Shown here in pieces: positions 25,691-35,587 of a stretch of 64,000 nt of DNA (position 1 is the first letter of the stretch; each line of letters begins with the position of its first letter). The stretch comes from Citrus sinensis. Its lineage: Eukaryota; Streptophyta; Magnoliopsida; Sapindales; Rutaceae. A program made the translations under genes and the position numbers. The DNA lies in the NCBI RefSeq assembly GCF_022201045.2, contig NC_068557.1, forward strand, positions 20,561,501-20,625,500, given 5' to 3'. Under the pieces are notes generated by a model. It was not told the DNA's origin, searched no databases, and saw only the letters and a list, made by a program, of their open reading frames with translations.

Positions 25691-27195
25691 TCAAGGAGAA
25701 GGTTCACTGTCATCATCATTGAGTTCAGAGAAGAATGGGTCCTTGAGAAGTTCGGAAGCTGAAGGTCTGGCCCTCGGCTGTGCTATGCACTTCTCTATGA
25801 ATGCCTTCACTTCCGGATCTTTCACTTTGTTCAAGGCTTGGGGTTTAACTCCACCTGTGACCTTCTTGTATATCTTGGCAACACTGTCACATTCGCTGTA
25901 AGGTATCTCCATAGTCACCATCTCAAGCAAGCACAATCCAAAAGAGTATATGTCCACCATCTCAGTGTAATCCTCTTCGTACAGCTCTGGTGCCATATAC
26001 TCTGGTGTGCCAATGATTGAATGGGCTGCATGACTCCTACCCACTATTGCTGCAAAGCCTAGATCCCCTATCTTCACCTTCACAGGTGTTATAATGTCAA
26101 TGTCATCACCAGGTCTTAGAACTTTCAGTTAAGAAAATATCAGCCAATTCGGAATTCTCAATCTTATGAATTAAATAATGCAGTATTCGTGGGTTATATG
26201 AATTCGGATAGTAAATTTTTCTGCTAGATTTTCAATTCTTATACTTAAAAATGCCGGGTCAGGTTATAAGCTAGGAACAGAATGGATCCAGGAACAGGTA
26301 CTACATAACAAGCAATGGTAATCAGTAGTGTAACACAGAGTAGTAATGTTTCTTTGCTACTGAATTCTTCTGAGATTAGATTGCAGACTCTTCAAGAAAT
26401 AAATGAGGCACATCATTTCCAGCTTTGTCTTTACATTTTGTGATAATTCTTCAACCAAATCCCAATTGCAGTACCTCATATTTTGCCGTGAGTACATTAT
26501 ATATCTAGATTAATTTTTACTAATCAATACTATATAAAAGCACCCCGATTTTTCTTCTATAAACTAAATGAAGCTTAAATCATAACTACAGCAACAATTA
26601 CACATCTGCTTAATTATCTTATGACTCCCCAAAGTCGACTAGCAATTATGTTATTGAAATACTCCAACAGAAAATTAGGAATATTAATTACCTGACCAAT
26701 GTTTCCATTGATAAAGATATTACTGCAATTGAGATCTCGGTGAATAATGCAAGGTTCATGCGTGTGTAGATACTCCAATCCCTCAAGCACCTGCTTTGAC
26801 CACTTCTTTAAGGCCTTAATAGACACATGTCGATGCTTCTTCCTGTAAGTTCTCAGGTTTCCTGACGTGCACACCTCAGTGATAAAGTTCAGTGTGTTAT
26901 GCTGGTCATCCAACCATACACTATAACACACAATGATATACTTGTTCTTCAACGTTCTCAGCAACTGAACTTCTGAATGAAGCCTATTCACGAGCACAGG
27001 ATCTTCACTGAAATGACTCAATCTCACCTGATTCCATGCCACCTCTATACCTTCCTCCTGATCAAATGCCCTATAAACTTTCTTCACGGCACCAGAACCG
27101 AGCAGATCACTGTATCGCCCAAACCGACCAGAAGGATCAACCTCGACAAAGGGTTCTCCATCTCTATCAGACATATTGGAATTTGCAGCTGGCAT
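25691..27195 (-). CDS. WNK11: WNK-type serine/threonine kinase, short form (WNK11-like)
   Basis: Protein kinase of the With-No-Lysine family. Two exons on the minus strand, 27195-26692 and 26077-25691, give 296 residues, the length of Arabidopsis WNK11. The start at 27195 (MPAANSNM) was chosen because the codon before it is TTG, not ATG. Subdomain I is [13 protein letters not shown] with the WNK-specific lysine (K38/K39). Subdomain II reads EVAWNQV, with Asn where other kinases carry catalytic Lys. The catalytic loop is HRDLNCSN (152-159). The Mg-binding motif is DLG (173-175), normal in plant WNKs. The activation end is [18 protein letters not shown], and [13 protein letters not shown] closes the domain. 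There is no long regulatory tail. The exon-2 acceptor at 26078 is weak in pyrimidines, so its exact place is slightly uncertain. Confidence 0.93.
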
Positions 27196-28030
27196 CTTCA
27201 AGATTAAAACAATTAGATATTAGGTACTAATACAACATAGCGATCACCAAACACAAATCCGAATGTGAAACAACAATTTCATACATGTTTGATATTAGAC
27301 ATAAAATCTGAATTTTGATCCAATTAATTAACACGTTTCATTTTAAAAGAACAAATCATCAATATCTGATTGAAAGAACAAAAATCAAACAGAAATGATA
27401 TAGATAAAACTAAAAATTCTCTTTAATGAAATTACAGACTCTTATAGATAAAATAAAAGCTACACATAGACTTAAACGAAATAAACAAACGATCAATAAA
27501 ACTAACTCTAATCGACTCAAATCACGATAAGGCTTCTAATTATGCGTCTTCTTTCATTCAATTCACAAACAGAATGCTCGATTAAGCCAAAATTTAAAAT
27601 CCGAAGTACCTAAAACATGAGAAGTTGAGAAGTCACTATCATTACTCGGATTCTATGATTCAAAAATCAAATTCCTCTAACAAAGAATTACCAAAGAGGA
27701 TGCAGTTCCAAGCTCGTTCATAAACAAGGCTAAACGACGCAGTTTCACGTTAAAATTTCCTACGTTATTAACAGAGAGAGAAAGAGCAACAGAGAGTACC
27801 TTCAAATTATGAAACGACGATTGCAAGAACACGGAACGGAGCGTTTTACTCCGTACTCTTTTCTTCTTCGAGAAGTTTCCTAGTTGAATTGAATTCTGAT
27901 GAAGCTGGGAAGAAACAAGAGTTTTGATTTGAGAAACGAAAATAAGAAGGCGAGCGACGAGTCGGATGTTATTTATGCGTGCCGCGAAACGGGAGTTTGT
28001 TCATTAAACGTCGCCGTTTGGGACTTTGAA
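27196..28030 (-). promoter_or_regulatory. 5' leader, leader intron and promoter of the WNK gene
   Basis: A leader intron of about 600 bp is likely: donor TTGAAG|GTACTC near 27801, acceptor just before the ATG. The non-coding first exon would lie about 27802-27900. AAACGACG-CAGTTT (27732-27745) is inside the leader intron, and AAACGTCGCCGTTT (28006-28019) sits about 110 bp above the presumed TSS. Confidence 0.4.
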
Positions 28031-29756
28031 TTTTTAAGCCCATGCACCACGTCACGGGTGATATGTACAGGTTGTTACTTTGCCGCGGAAAATCCTCTAC
28101 AATTGAGGAAGAGTGTGCGCATGTGGTATGTACGCGGACACCTTTCTGTTGCATTTTGTTTTTACTTAAAAGCAACTATTCCCTTTCAAGAAGGCAAAGG
28201 TTAAAAAAAAAAAAGAAAAAAAAGGGGCTTAAAAGCCATTATTCTTACTTTTTGTAAAAAGAAAATGTTAGTAAATTAAATTTTAATCGTATGTAAATAA
28301 ATAGTTAAAAATTAAAAATCATACAATCCACTCAGAATTAGTTTTGGGAAGGTCAGGACGAGTATCTGGGGGGGCTAATGCGAAGATTTCTAATGAATGT
28401 GAAACCCGTGGGGTTGTTAAATAAAAAGGCATCAGATTCAGCTGAGCTGCCTGAATTTAATGCTTAATTTCAACTTCACATCCGTGATAAAGGGAGAGTC
28501 TTCGTACATCGGTGTTAAAAATCTTCTCAGGTACACTACCAGACATTCATGGGAAACCCGTGCCTGAATCAGATTTGGGATCACTGAATCTCAATCTGCC
28601 GCCATCATCATACCAGAAATGGAATGCCCTAAGATCTAAGATTGTCAAGTTGTCACGAACGATGCTTAGTGTCAATTGAATGCTGGCAAGATACATTACC
28701 TCCAGCCTGCCCCTTCAAAAAGGTCAGATAAAATAGATGTCTAGGGCAAATAGATGTCTGTAGCGTTTATAATGTTTATGTATGTATTGTATCATCCTTA
28801 ATGAGAACAGTTCACATGATCTTAGTCTGATCTAGAAATGAGAGACAATTGAACTTATGAATTGATGAAGATCAAAATAAAAGTTCTCATGAACTTTGCT
28901 TTCCAGCTATATACATAGTTTTTACAGGTACACACAAACACAATCATCTGTCATCCCTTTGTTAATGTTCCATTCGCTCAATGCAAATGGAGAAAATATA
29001 CACAGTTGTAAGAAAACAAAAAAAGAAAAAGAATTTGATCAAACATTTACAGCATGAAAAACTACACCTAGCAGCTACTTCTTCAGATCACATATAACCT
29101 TCCATTTCATATTTCCATATGACAGTAGAAACACACACTGTTTTGCATGCAAACTTGGGTGTTGTTATATCAGTCTCAAAAAGTCCAGCTACAGGAAACA
29201 TGATAAAAATAAGTGAATGTCATGTAAGGAATACATCCACTCTTGACAGCCCAGAACAGTGTGCCCTCAACAAACAAACAAAAGGATCATTTGATCATGT
29301 AAGGAATACATTGGTACAAACATTCCAAAAGTTTAAATGGAAAACATCCATTACTGACTTCTCAAGCATATTTAATTAGTTTCCTAAGCAAGGAAACACA
29401 GTTATTCTCACAAGCCTAAAACATAAAAGGCAGTGCAAAATGTAAAAGAACAACCTCTAGCCAACAATATATTAAAATCACCTTACCTACTTCTCCAAAG
29501 AAGATGGGGAAAATAAGAGGGCATTCAATCAAAAGTATTAAGCAAAAACATAACATCACCAGAGAATTAGAAATTATGCATCTCAAAAAGGCATTGGGAA
29601 TGATTTATATTTTGTGCTATTCATTAGCCTGAACTTATGAACACAGCAGATACATTTGTCTGCATATTTTGGTACAAGCAAGACTAGGTACAATAAACAC
29701 AACCTTCAAGTTGTAAACTTAATAATAACATCACCAGAAATAAAAAACAAAGCAGA
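28031..29756. other. Intergenic region with 3' flank of the ESS2 gene and a possible gene fragment
   Basis: No intact gene is supported. A plus-strand open stretch at 28491-28679, about 62 codons without an ATG, reads IFSGTLPDIHGKPVPESDLG and looks protein-like; its family was not recognised. The part above about 28750 adjoins the ESS2 stop and may be its 3'UTR. Confidence 0.4.
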
Positions 29757-31301
29757 TTACCAAGGGGGATTGGAACCCTCCCTAACAGATGGTGACCTGG
29801 AACTCAAGCTCACATCTCTTCCAAGCCTCGACACACTCCTTCCACCTTTTGGAGTGCCAGTCACAGGGCTTGAACCTCGGTAACTGGCACGAAGGGCATC
29901 ATCAACAGAAGATGAAGACTTGGCCATTGCATTCCTCATAAACTTCTGTGCAGCAGGAGAAAGCAACTTTCCGCTTGGACTAGCACTTCCTGCTCTATAT
30001 GGTGATGGCAGTGGCGGCTTCTGAAACATCTTTGACCTCTCCTTCAACTTCCTTGAGGCCTCCCTTGACAGCTCATGAGCCATCACATCTCTCGTGGGTG
30101 CACTAGGAATCTTAAAATGAGGACCATCACCACTGCCACCAATATCAATTGGCGTATCCTCAGTTTCCAACCTCAATGGCGTCCCTTCAATCTCACCCCA
30201 TGTAATAAATGGGGATTCATCAGCTCCAGGGGCAGGCGACGGAGTCTTCACAAAACTATACCCATTCTCAGCTTTCTTCCCTGACTCCACATAAAACCTA
30301 TTCGGGGTTTTCCTCATATCCTCCAAATCGTACTTCTTCATCTTATCCCCATCTCTATCAAACACTGGCCCTGGAGTGGTCCCAGCAACAGGGGTATAAA
30401 GCACTTCAACAGTGCCATCATCATTTGGCCTAGAGTCCATAATTTTACCATGAAAACGAGTATTTGTTTTATTAATTTCCTTAGTTAAACCTTTCAGTCT
30501 CACAGCCTGTTCCTCCTCTGTCAATGGAGCCTCACCACAATCAGCCGGATGATACATCAATAAATTCTTAGCAGTGTATTTCCACCCTTCTAAAGTACTG
30601 GGTGGCTGGTACGAGGTACCATAACCATCTGTAATTCTATCCTTTTTAACATCCTCAATCAAATTATTATTATCCCTCTTTTCGCCTTCTAATAAAAACT
30701 GATACCTCTCTTTTCTCTTCCTATTAACTTTCTCTAAAATCTTCGAAAAACTATCATTATCTTCACTCGTATGTTTTCTCAAAAACTCATCTAAACGCAT
30801 CGACACATCAACCTCATCAGTACCATCTCTACAGACACCCTCACCAGATAATTCCACCCCCACTTTCGGAGTTGTAATATTAACATCAAATTCATCGAAA
30901 GGAGTAAAATTTCTTGCAAAAGTAGAACCAGGGGTTTCAGTTTGGGTCCGAATTTTTCCATCAGAGTTGAGACTGATTACCTTTTTGCCACGACGTTCCA
31001 TGATCTTCAACTGGGCATCTCGAATCTGAACCGGGTCACCAGTTCGGGTCGCCTGGAGCCATTCATACCGATCACGGAGCTTGGATAAATCAGGGAAGTA
31101 ATCGCGTTCGATGATGCTCTCGATCGCGGATACATACGTGTCCTCATCGAGTACTTTGGCTCGTTTCTTTGGCGGAACTTTTTGTGTGGCTGAAGCGGAA
31201 TTATTGACATTTGTAAGGTAGCTTTCGGGGAACGAAGATTGCGATGGTGACGGTGATGGAGAAGCAAGGTGGCGAGGAGAATTGCCCGGAGAGAGAAGCA
31301 T
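29757..31301 (-). CDS. ESS2: Splicing factor ESS-2/DGCR14 homologue
   Basis: Nuclear protein of the ESS2 (Es2, DGCR14) family, associated with the spliceosomal C complex and, in animals, with SNW1/SKIP. It is encoded by one uninterrupted exon of 514 codons on the minus strand. The N terminus is Ser/Pro-rich with PPKKRAKVLDEDTYVSAIES and the family signature ERDYFPDLSKLRDRYEWLQA (about residues 65-84). TPFDEFDVNITTPKVG and KNLLMYHPADCGEAPLTEEE follow. A C-terminal TWGEIEGTPLRL block and a Ser/Pro/Arg tail end the protein. The start at 31301 lies before the family signature and no other in-frame upstream ATG is needed. Length agrees with plant orthologues. Confidence 0.95.
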   Translation of the reverse strand: MLLSPGNSPRHLASPSPSPSQSSFPESYLTNVNNSASATQKVPPKKRAKVLDEDTYVSAIESIIERDYFPDLSKLRDRYEWLQATRTGDPVQIRDAQLKIMERRGKKVISLNSDGKIRTQTETPGSTFARNFTPFDEFDVNITTPKVGVELSGEGVCRDGTDEVDVSMRLDEFLRKHTSEDNDSFSKILEKVNRKRKERYQFLLEGEKRDNNNLIEDVKKDRITDGYGTSYQPPSTLEGWKYTAKNLLMYHPADCGEAPLTEEEQAVRLKGLTKEINKTNTRFHGKIMDSRPNDDGTVEVLYTPVAGTTPGPVFDRDGDKMKKYDLEDMRKTPNRFYVESGKKAENGYSFVKTPSPAPGADESPFITWGEIEGTPLRLETEDTPIDIGGSGDGPHFKIPSAPTRDVMAHELSREASRKLKERSKMFQKPPLPSPYRAGSASPSGKLLSPAAQKFMRNAMAKSSSSVDDALRASYRGSSPVTGTPKGGRSVSRLGRDVSLSSRSPSVREGSNPPW

Positions 31302-31860
31302 TGCTGCGTTTGTTTGATGAAATTAGGGTTTCGGATTAGGGTTTGATCGGCGGAGAAATTGATTGGGCGCAACTTCCAGCGAACAGTGAAAAGGAAAGTT
31401 GTTTAAACCTTCGTCAATTTAGGTAGCAATCTTACGACGTCGGTTTACCTTTATCATGACATTTGTGCGAGTCCCGAATCGGTATGTGCTTAGGAATCCT
31501 AAAGTTCCAAGAAGTTGCAGCGGTGCCCCTGGGGAGTAGGGTATAGTTTTATTTCCTCTTTTACCCTTTTAGTGTTTAGGAACTTTTTCAATGAACATAG
31601 TTGACCCAACAGCCCAATAATTCGGGATTTTTAATGATCTCATACCAGGCCCAAGCTCGAGCTCGGATCGACGTCACGTTTTTATTACCGTCATATATTT
31701 TATCTAACGGCTGCAAAAGAGAATAAATCACACGGGAAAGATCCAATCACACGCCCACACAACAAGAGAACACAGATGCTTCCCTGCTCCCCCTCACAAC
31801 AAATCATTTCATCCCCAGCCTCTCTTCTTCTTCAAGTCCGTTTATGGATTAGACTTTCTA
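31302..31860. promoter_or_regulatory. Divergent promoter between ESS2 (minus) and the WRKY gene (plus)
   Basis: The ESS2 leader carries two telo-box-like elements, read as TTAGGGTTT on the plus strand at 31323-31331 and 31336-31344 (AAACCCTAA on the gene strand). ACGACGTCGGTTT occurs at 31434-31446. A W-box core TTGACC is at 31601-31606. The short spacing suggests a shared, divergent promoter. This is inferred from spacing alone. Confidence 0.5.
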
Positions 31861-32396
31861 TCTTGTAACATCAAAGCTCACCCCGCTCTCTCTCCCCTCC
31901 TCTGTTCTCTTCTCCTCTCTCACACACTCTAAAATTAACTAATCAACCTCTGTAGGGTTGACTCAACGCTCGAGTCTCGAGCCGCCGAGATCCGCTGCTG
32001 TGATCGAATCAAAAGTCAACGGTTGTACGTGAAATTGTAGCACGTGATTATGACCGTGTTGCTAGGGCTTGCTTGTCTGGTGCCTTGAACTCGACAACGA
32101 AGCTGGTACTTTTAATAGATACTATTCTTTATTCTTATTATTATTTTGTAAATTGCTTTCATTAATTAGTTATTTGAATTATGTAGTTACGCATCTTAAT
32201 TGACGTAAATTTACTGTTTACTGATGAAATTGTGTTTAAAATAAAAATTGGGAGCTTCGCTAGGCCCTGTTTGATTGCTGGGAAAAGTGTCGGAAAATCA
32301 TGCAATTTGCAAGTTTAGAGCTGTGTTTCTCGGAACTTTCATTTTCACGGGGAAATTTTGTTATTATATTATACAGAAACAATTTTTATTTTTTTT

Positions 32397-32422
32397 GGGG
32401 GGTGGGGTGGGGGGGGGGGGGG
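32397..32422 (+). repeat. G-rich run inside the WRKY leader intron
   Basis: About 24 of 26 bases are G, including GGGGGG-T-GGGG-T and then an unbroken run of G. The plus strand, the transcribed RNA sense, could fold into a G-quadruplex. A sequencing-length error in the run is possible. Confidence 0.8.
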
Positions 32423-32871
32423 TGAATAAGTTCATTTTTTAAAGTAATTTATTTAATTGGTAGATGTTTGAAAAAATTTGATGCACAAGTCAATTGCCTG
32501 CTGAGAGCAGGTTGAATCTTTGACAAAAATTATTAGCCTTCATAGTTAACACTTTTCATCTATTACTCTGCAGCTGCTGTATGCATACTCTTTGATTTTT
32601 TGGTGAATTTATTATTAAATTTATATATCCTGAGCAGATTGAACATGTACGTGTACTGTAAGGAAGGAATTCAAATGTAATGCTTCATTGGAAGTGTGGA
32701 GATTTTATTGAGCTGCTATTGGCTCAACTGCTCTAGTTCAATTACCTTGACCTATTAAGAATGAGTAATGAAGCTTTGCCCTATAGAATAACGTTTTCTT
32801 ATTCGTGTTGCTTTTTTCAGGTTTGGGTCACCAGCACTTCACCTTTATTTTCAGCCAAGGCGAATTCAGTG

Positions 32872-32895
32872 ATGACTAACTTGAGCTTGAGTTGA
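32872..32895 (+). promoter_or_regulatory. Short upstream ORF before the WRKY start
   Basis: ATG-ACT-AAC-TTG-AGC-TTG-AGT-TGA encodes MTNLSLS, ending 42 bases before the main ATG. It is in the exon that follows the leader intron, so it should be in the mature mRNA. Any effect on translation is inferred. Confidence 0.5.
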
Positions 32896-32937
32896 TCTGA
32901 ACTGTTCTCTTATTGACAAAAAAATCTCCAAGTCGAT

Positions 32938-34838
32938 ATGGTTTCTTCTGGGGAAGATGGATTGGATGAAGTTGCTTCCGATAAATTGCAGCATGAACCA
33001 GGCCCTGTTAGTGAAACTCATGCATTGCAATCTGATCAAGGGTTCAGCACTCCAATACTATCAAGGAAAAGTCTAATGCTACCTGATACTGGTCACTTGC
33101 TGCCATCGGATCAAGAAAGAAGCATTTCTTCTATAACATCCGAGAAAGCATCACAGACTACTGACATCATCCCTGCATTACAAACTGGTCAGGAAGTGAG
33201 CACTCCTACAATACGTGAGAAAGTATCAGAGGATGGATATAACTGGCGAAAGTATGGGCAAAAACTTGTTAGAGGGAATGAATTTGTACGAAGCTATTAC
33301 AAATGTACGCATCCAAGATGCCTAGCTAAAAAGCAACTGGATTGTACCCATGAAGGGCAGATTGTAGATACTATTTACTCTGGCGATCATTGTCATCCGA
33401 AGGTTCCAAATGTCCCACTAGCTGTTGGAATTGTTGTGTCTGTTGTTGAAGAGAAACCAGAAGTCTCTTCTATAAGTAGTGCCAAAGGTAAGAAAGACAG
33501 ATAATTATTATTACATGGTTTAGCCATTTATTAATGACTTGATCTATTTCTTGTCTTCTCATGTTTGAAGACAAATCGTCCGACACACATGGGCAGACAC
33601 CTCGTCAGACTGAACCAAATGACAACTCTCGACTTTCAGTTGCTGCAGCGAGTGATGGTATGAAAGATCCTTTGATATCAAATAGGATGAAAGATGAGGT
33701 TGATAATGATGATAGACCGGGATCAAAACGCCGGTATGTTAGTTCACTAGCTGTTTGAATTTCCGGTGTATTTATAGATGCTTGAGCTGATTTTTCATCA
33801 ATTATCAATAATTTATGAACAGGAAAAAGGACCATTTTAATGCTAATGCATCTCCGGTGGAAAAACTGACCGGTGAACATCGTGTTGTTCAGACTTTGAG
33901 TGAGGTTGATTTTGTGAATGATGGGTACCGCTGGCGTAAATATGGGCAGAAATTAGTGAAAGGCAATCCCAATCCGAGGTTTGCATCAATTTGATATTCT
34001 ATGCATGGCTAATGGCAGTTCTCTGTGAATTTTTGTGTTATATTGCTTCCCTAAATATTGGTTATGGATATCTGTATGCTGTTGAAAGTTGTAAGAAGAG
34101 ATATATCCTTAACTCTTTTATGGAGACTGCAATTGTTGCATATGTATCCATATCTGATAGCCGGGTACTCTAGCTCATATTATTTTGTTGTCGAGTTTAT
34201 GCTAAGTCGCTAACTGTATATATGTTCTCAAATTATGTAGGAATTACTATAGGTGCTCTAATTCTGGATGCCCAGCCAAGAAACATGTTGAAAGGGCATC
34301 TCATGACCCAAAATTGGTTATTACAACTTATGAGGGACGACATGACCATGATATGCCACCATCACGAACTGTTACTCCGAATGTAGCAGGCACAAAAAAT
34401 TCTAAAACAGCTCATAATGGTGAGTCTGCAAAATTAGAAGAAATTGATGCTGTCTGCTCTGATACCGATGTCCATCGCAGTTCAGATACCCTGAGTAAGT
34501 CAACTGAGGGGAAAAATGGTGAGCCAAAAACTAAATCTGAAGCAACCGCAACTGCTAGTGTTGGCCTGGTCAAGTCTGAGCAATCTGCCGTACATCCTGA
34601 AAGCAAGTCAAGTGAGCCACAAAATGGCAATTCGAGGACCATTGAAGGAAGTGATGTTGCCCATGGTCGCTCGTGTCACAAGGGTATTTCAAATGACCAA
34701 TCGAATTGCGAGTCAGAGACTAAATCAGAACAGAATGGTACTGCTTGCCGTGATAAAGTTATTCAGGCTACTTCATTGCCTGACGCTAATTATGGCGAGC
34801 AAGAACAAACACCAAAAGCCGAAGCTGTTCGAAGCTGA
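32938..34838 (+). CDS. WRKY1: Group I WRKY transcription factor with two WRKY domains (WRKY1/ZAP1-like)
   Basis: DNA-binding regulator of W-box promoters. Four exons join in frame: 32938-33487, 33571-33733, 33823-33978 and 34241-34838, giving 488 residues; Arabidopsis WRKY1 (ZAP1) is, from memory, 487. The N-terminal WRKY domain (about 98-165) has [15 protein letters not shown] with a C-X4-C...HCH finger. The C-terminal domain (about 269-335) has [20 protein letters not shown] with C-X4-C...HDH. An intron at the conserved PR site (Arg of PNPR) interrupts the second domain, as in all WRKY genes of this class. A basic GSKRRKKDH segment between the domains looks like a nuclear localisation signal. 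The acidic, Ser-rich tail (about 350-488) is less conserved. W-box cores in its own leader suggest self-regulation. Confidence 0.95.
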
Positions 34839-35587
34839 ACTCATGTAGGTGGTTTGAATAATATAGTCAGTTATGTACCCGAAAGATGATTCCTATTAAT
34901 GTAAGTACATTGTATGAGATAAGGATGCTCGGGGTACTTCAGTGTGTAAAACTATTGAAGCGTGTCGGATGGCTCAAAAATTTAAAGATGTAGAGTGTTC
35001 GAATTTCTTAGTAGAAGTATTTAATATACCACAGCTATTTACGGTAATTTTCCTTTTTCTCAGATGCTTCATGCTTTGATTCCTTTTAAGGGTCGAATTG
35101 ACAGATTGATGAACATTGGAGAGAGTTGCAACAAAAGCAACACACGATGCATGACTTCTTTTTTTTTCCCAAGCTCAGTTGCTATTCGAAGGATTTGATC
35201 TGCTTGGAGGGGTGCATAAAATTTGATCAAGTCAATTTTATATCCGTTTTTAACTTCAGAGCGTTTTTTCAGTAATCATAATGGCCAGAGTATTGTTCTT
35301 CCAAACTTGCATTTAACTTTCTATTTTTGCGCCAAACTACTTGATTAGCACAACTTTCCAAGGATAAAGCACGCAATCACAGTCAAGAATTTGGCTCCTG
35401 TTGTGAACGTGACAGAAACAAAGATGTCAAAACATTGAAATGTTCTTGAAGAAACAGCCTAACTTTGATAATATAAGTACACAATTGATGGCAATTTCAT
35501 AAGAAAGCCATTAGCAGCAAAAACGGAAGCATAGAAGAATCTGAGCTGCGCCTCAGCCGCTCCCAGGTCCCCAAATGATTCCGGTTA
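34839..35587. other. Convergent 3' flanks of the WRKY and GRAS genes
   Basis: The two genes run tail to tail, so this stretch carries both 3'UTRs. No third gene is seen. It includes a T-rich run near 35158-35168. Confidence 0.45.

Larger units (their letters stand above)
31861..32937 (+). promoter_or_regulatory. 5' leader of the WRKY gene: leader exon, intron and uORF
   Basis: A CT-rich leader precedes W-box cores TTGACT (31958-31963) and AGTCAA (32014-32019, reverse). A leader intron is bounded by a donor near 32103 (GCTG|GTACTT) and an acceptor ending at 32820 (TTTTTTCAG). A G-rich run lies at 32397-32422 inside the intron. The exon then holds a 7-codon uORF (32872-32895). Confidence 0.5.
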
